Part shown: positions 63,001 to 64,000 of the stretch, in pieces
How the letters are laid out: every line of letters starts with the position of its first letter
Position numbering within the stretch: position 1 is the stretch's first letter
Assembly: GCA_004431415.1 (NCBI GenBank)
Contig: QPMI01000184.1
Coordinates: forward strand, 62,001 to 126,000
DNA length: 64,000 nt
Direction: 5' to 3'
Source of the DNA: Cyanophora paradoxa
Taxonomy: Eukaryota > Glaucocystophyceae > Cyanophorales > Cyanophoraceae
Translations under genes and position numbers: made by a program
The notes under the pieces: generated by a model
What the model saw: only the letters and a program-made list of their open reading frames with translations
Database searches by the model: none
Told to the model about the DNA's origin: nothing

Positions 63001-63373
63001 GGGCGGCGGCCGGCGGAGGGCGGGGACTCGCTGCTGCGGCGGGTGGACGGGGGCCTGGCGGAGCAGTGGCCGCAGGCGTACGGGGCGCTGGTGACGGAGC
63101 GGGACGCGTACATGGGGGACGTGGTGCGCAGCCTGACGGGCCCGACGGTCGTGGCCGTCGTCGGCTCGAGCCACGTCCCCGGCATCCTCGCCCGCTGGCA
63201 CGAGCCCCTCGTCTCCCGCTTCATCATGCAGGTCCGCCCCCGCCGCCCCCCGCTCCAACTGCCCCCGCCTCCCATCCGTCCGAGGCGCCGCGCAGCACAT
63301 CGAGAGCGCGATGGGCCGCCTCAACGGCGGGGGCAGCCGCGCCGGCATCCAGGACCCCTCCCTCGACCTCTAG
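60009..63373 (+). CDS. PPR-TraB fusion protein
   Basis: The N-terminus is provisional (ATG at 60009; alternatives near 59698 and 60214). Exons then give RCRYQFLADIAGNPYVNREA, YNKALFQMEQKAYVDDCIKE and PPR-like helices: APDEAIDLLDNMAASWGVQP, DVEIFNCLLLWLLDAGELWR, AMLVFRRMLRTMRPSKE, TYDILLGAMGMNYAELPASF, TEVIARARATGVPPRVRVYW. Next is a TraB/PrgY-type domain: VLLFGHDHTAESKAAMAALI, RPDTVMVELCRERVALL, then FLSHLFGSISQFDEATRREV and, after long Gln, Ala and acidic low-complexity stretches (about 62450-62810), the closing motif VVAVVGSSHVPGILARWHEP. TAG is at 63371-63373. TraB proteins act at organelle membranes in plants and mitochondria. PPRs usually bind organelle RNA. Confidence 0.7.
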
Positions 63374-64000
63374 GGCCCGCCCCGCCTCCACCCCCTCACT
63401 CCCCTCGCCACCCCCGTACCGCCGTTTCGATCCCCCCCCCCCCCCCCCCCCCCCGGGCATCCGAGCACCTCGCCCCCTGGCGTCCGCCGGCGCTCCCGTC
63501 TCCAAGCCCCTCTCTTTCCTCGGAGGCCCGTGCTTCCGGGATGATGAGAGTTTTGGCTCGGCTGTTGTGATCGTATCCCTGGGCTTCGCGCAGGCTGGCA
63601 GCCCTTTCCGCTCCTCGTCCACATTTAATTTGTATTGCCAATGTTGCCATATCACGTCTGTGTTCACTCGTTTCGCGCCTACCGGCGGCGCGCGCCGCGG
63701 TGCCGCTAGCGCTAGCGCGCTGCCGCTGCGAGATCGAACGATCCATCACCTTGGCAAGAACTTGCCATCCAAGGCCGGGAGCTCTTGAGGGACTTGGAAG
63801 CGATGAGGCTCGGAGAGGAAGCAGCGATGGCGCTGAAGGGCCCGGGGGCTTTGCATCGCGATCGTGCCGCAGTGCCACTGGGCCCGTGGGGCCACGTGCA
63901 CTCGCCACGTGCGGCCACGTGCACTCGCCACGTGCACGTGCCACGCCGTGTCGGTGCAATATCGACTCGGCGAGCCGGCATCGAGTCATTCTAACCTTGA
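63374..64000. other. intergenic region with poly-C tract and CACGTG cluster
   Basis: Run of about 22 C near 63432-63454. Five CACGTG palindromes lie at 63893, 63906, 63916, 63929 and 63935, within a short repeated CCACGTGCACTCG array. No gene recognised before the window end. Confidence 0.6.

Overview
This window is nuclear DNA from a GC-rich, intron-rich, plastid-bearing eukaryote. The gene set is eukaryotic: a 26S proteasome ATPase, ribosomal protein uL13, a GID4-type E3 receptor, a DRS1-type helicase, endonuclease V and a hybrid histidine kinase. It also carries nuclear genes for plastid-type proteins: DNA gyrase B, a DUF1995/LPA3-like protein, a thylakoid-lumen 15 kDa-like protein and a thioredoxin-like protein with a presequence. 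Introns are short (about 50-120 nt). They usually begin GTGCGC or GC, carry CTGAC close to the 3' end, and end CAG. Taken together this fits a chlorophyll-c alga; a haptophyte (Emiliania/Chrysochromulina-like) is my best guess, and a pelagophyte cannot be excluded.

Layout. 1-9660: a DUF4062-NACHT-TPR (STAND) gene, open at the left edge. One of its TPR exons is split by two nested LTR-type elements (4118-9398). 10577-12842 (-) DUF1995 protein, divergent from 12885-~15309 (+) secreted NHL-repeat protein. 15494-~17996 (-) TTD14-like P-loop/CYTH protein. 18588-22600 (+) gyrase B. 22791-24756 (-) RPT6, divergent by 66 bp from 24823-27784 (+) coiled-coil/Ig/PH (SCAB1-like) protein. 28193-~29896 (+) TVP38/TMEM64 family protein. 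30093-30292 broken copy and 30872-31740 (+) intact copy of RPL13A. 32206-33408 (-) GID4. 33564-35681 (+) PH-domain/coiled-coil protein. 36281-37468 (+) endonuclease V. 38215-44637 (-) hybrid histidine kinase. 45542-46449 (-) thioredoxin-like. 46744-51168 (-) DRS1/DDX27 helicase, divergent by 76 bp from 51245-51936 (+) small coiled-coil protein. 52284-53286 (-) small unknown protein. 54019-55838 (-) bZIP factor. 56489-~57961 (+) HEAT-repeat protein. 58012-59645 (-) thylakoid-lumen-like protein. 60009-63373 (+) PPR-TraB fusion.

The genes do not form a pathway; they are packed, often divergently, with very short intergenic spaces. The most notable feature is the retroelement nest. A 341-bp miniature element with 99-bp TG...CA terminal repeats sits in a coding exon. 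A 4.9-kb Gag-encoding element with identical ~443-bp repeats then sits at its right edge. Removing 4118-9398 restores exactly a 126-nt exon, the same length as most neighbouring TPR exons. The two elements share the first ten bases of a primer-binding-like site.

All exon boundaries were read by eye from splice signals and protein family knowledge. Outer limits are given where I could find a start or stop; internal splicing should be treated as provisional.
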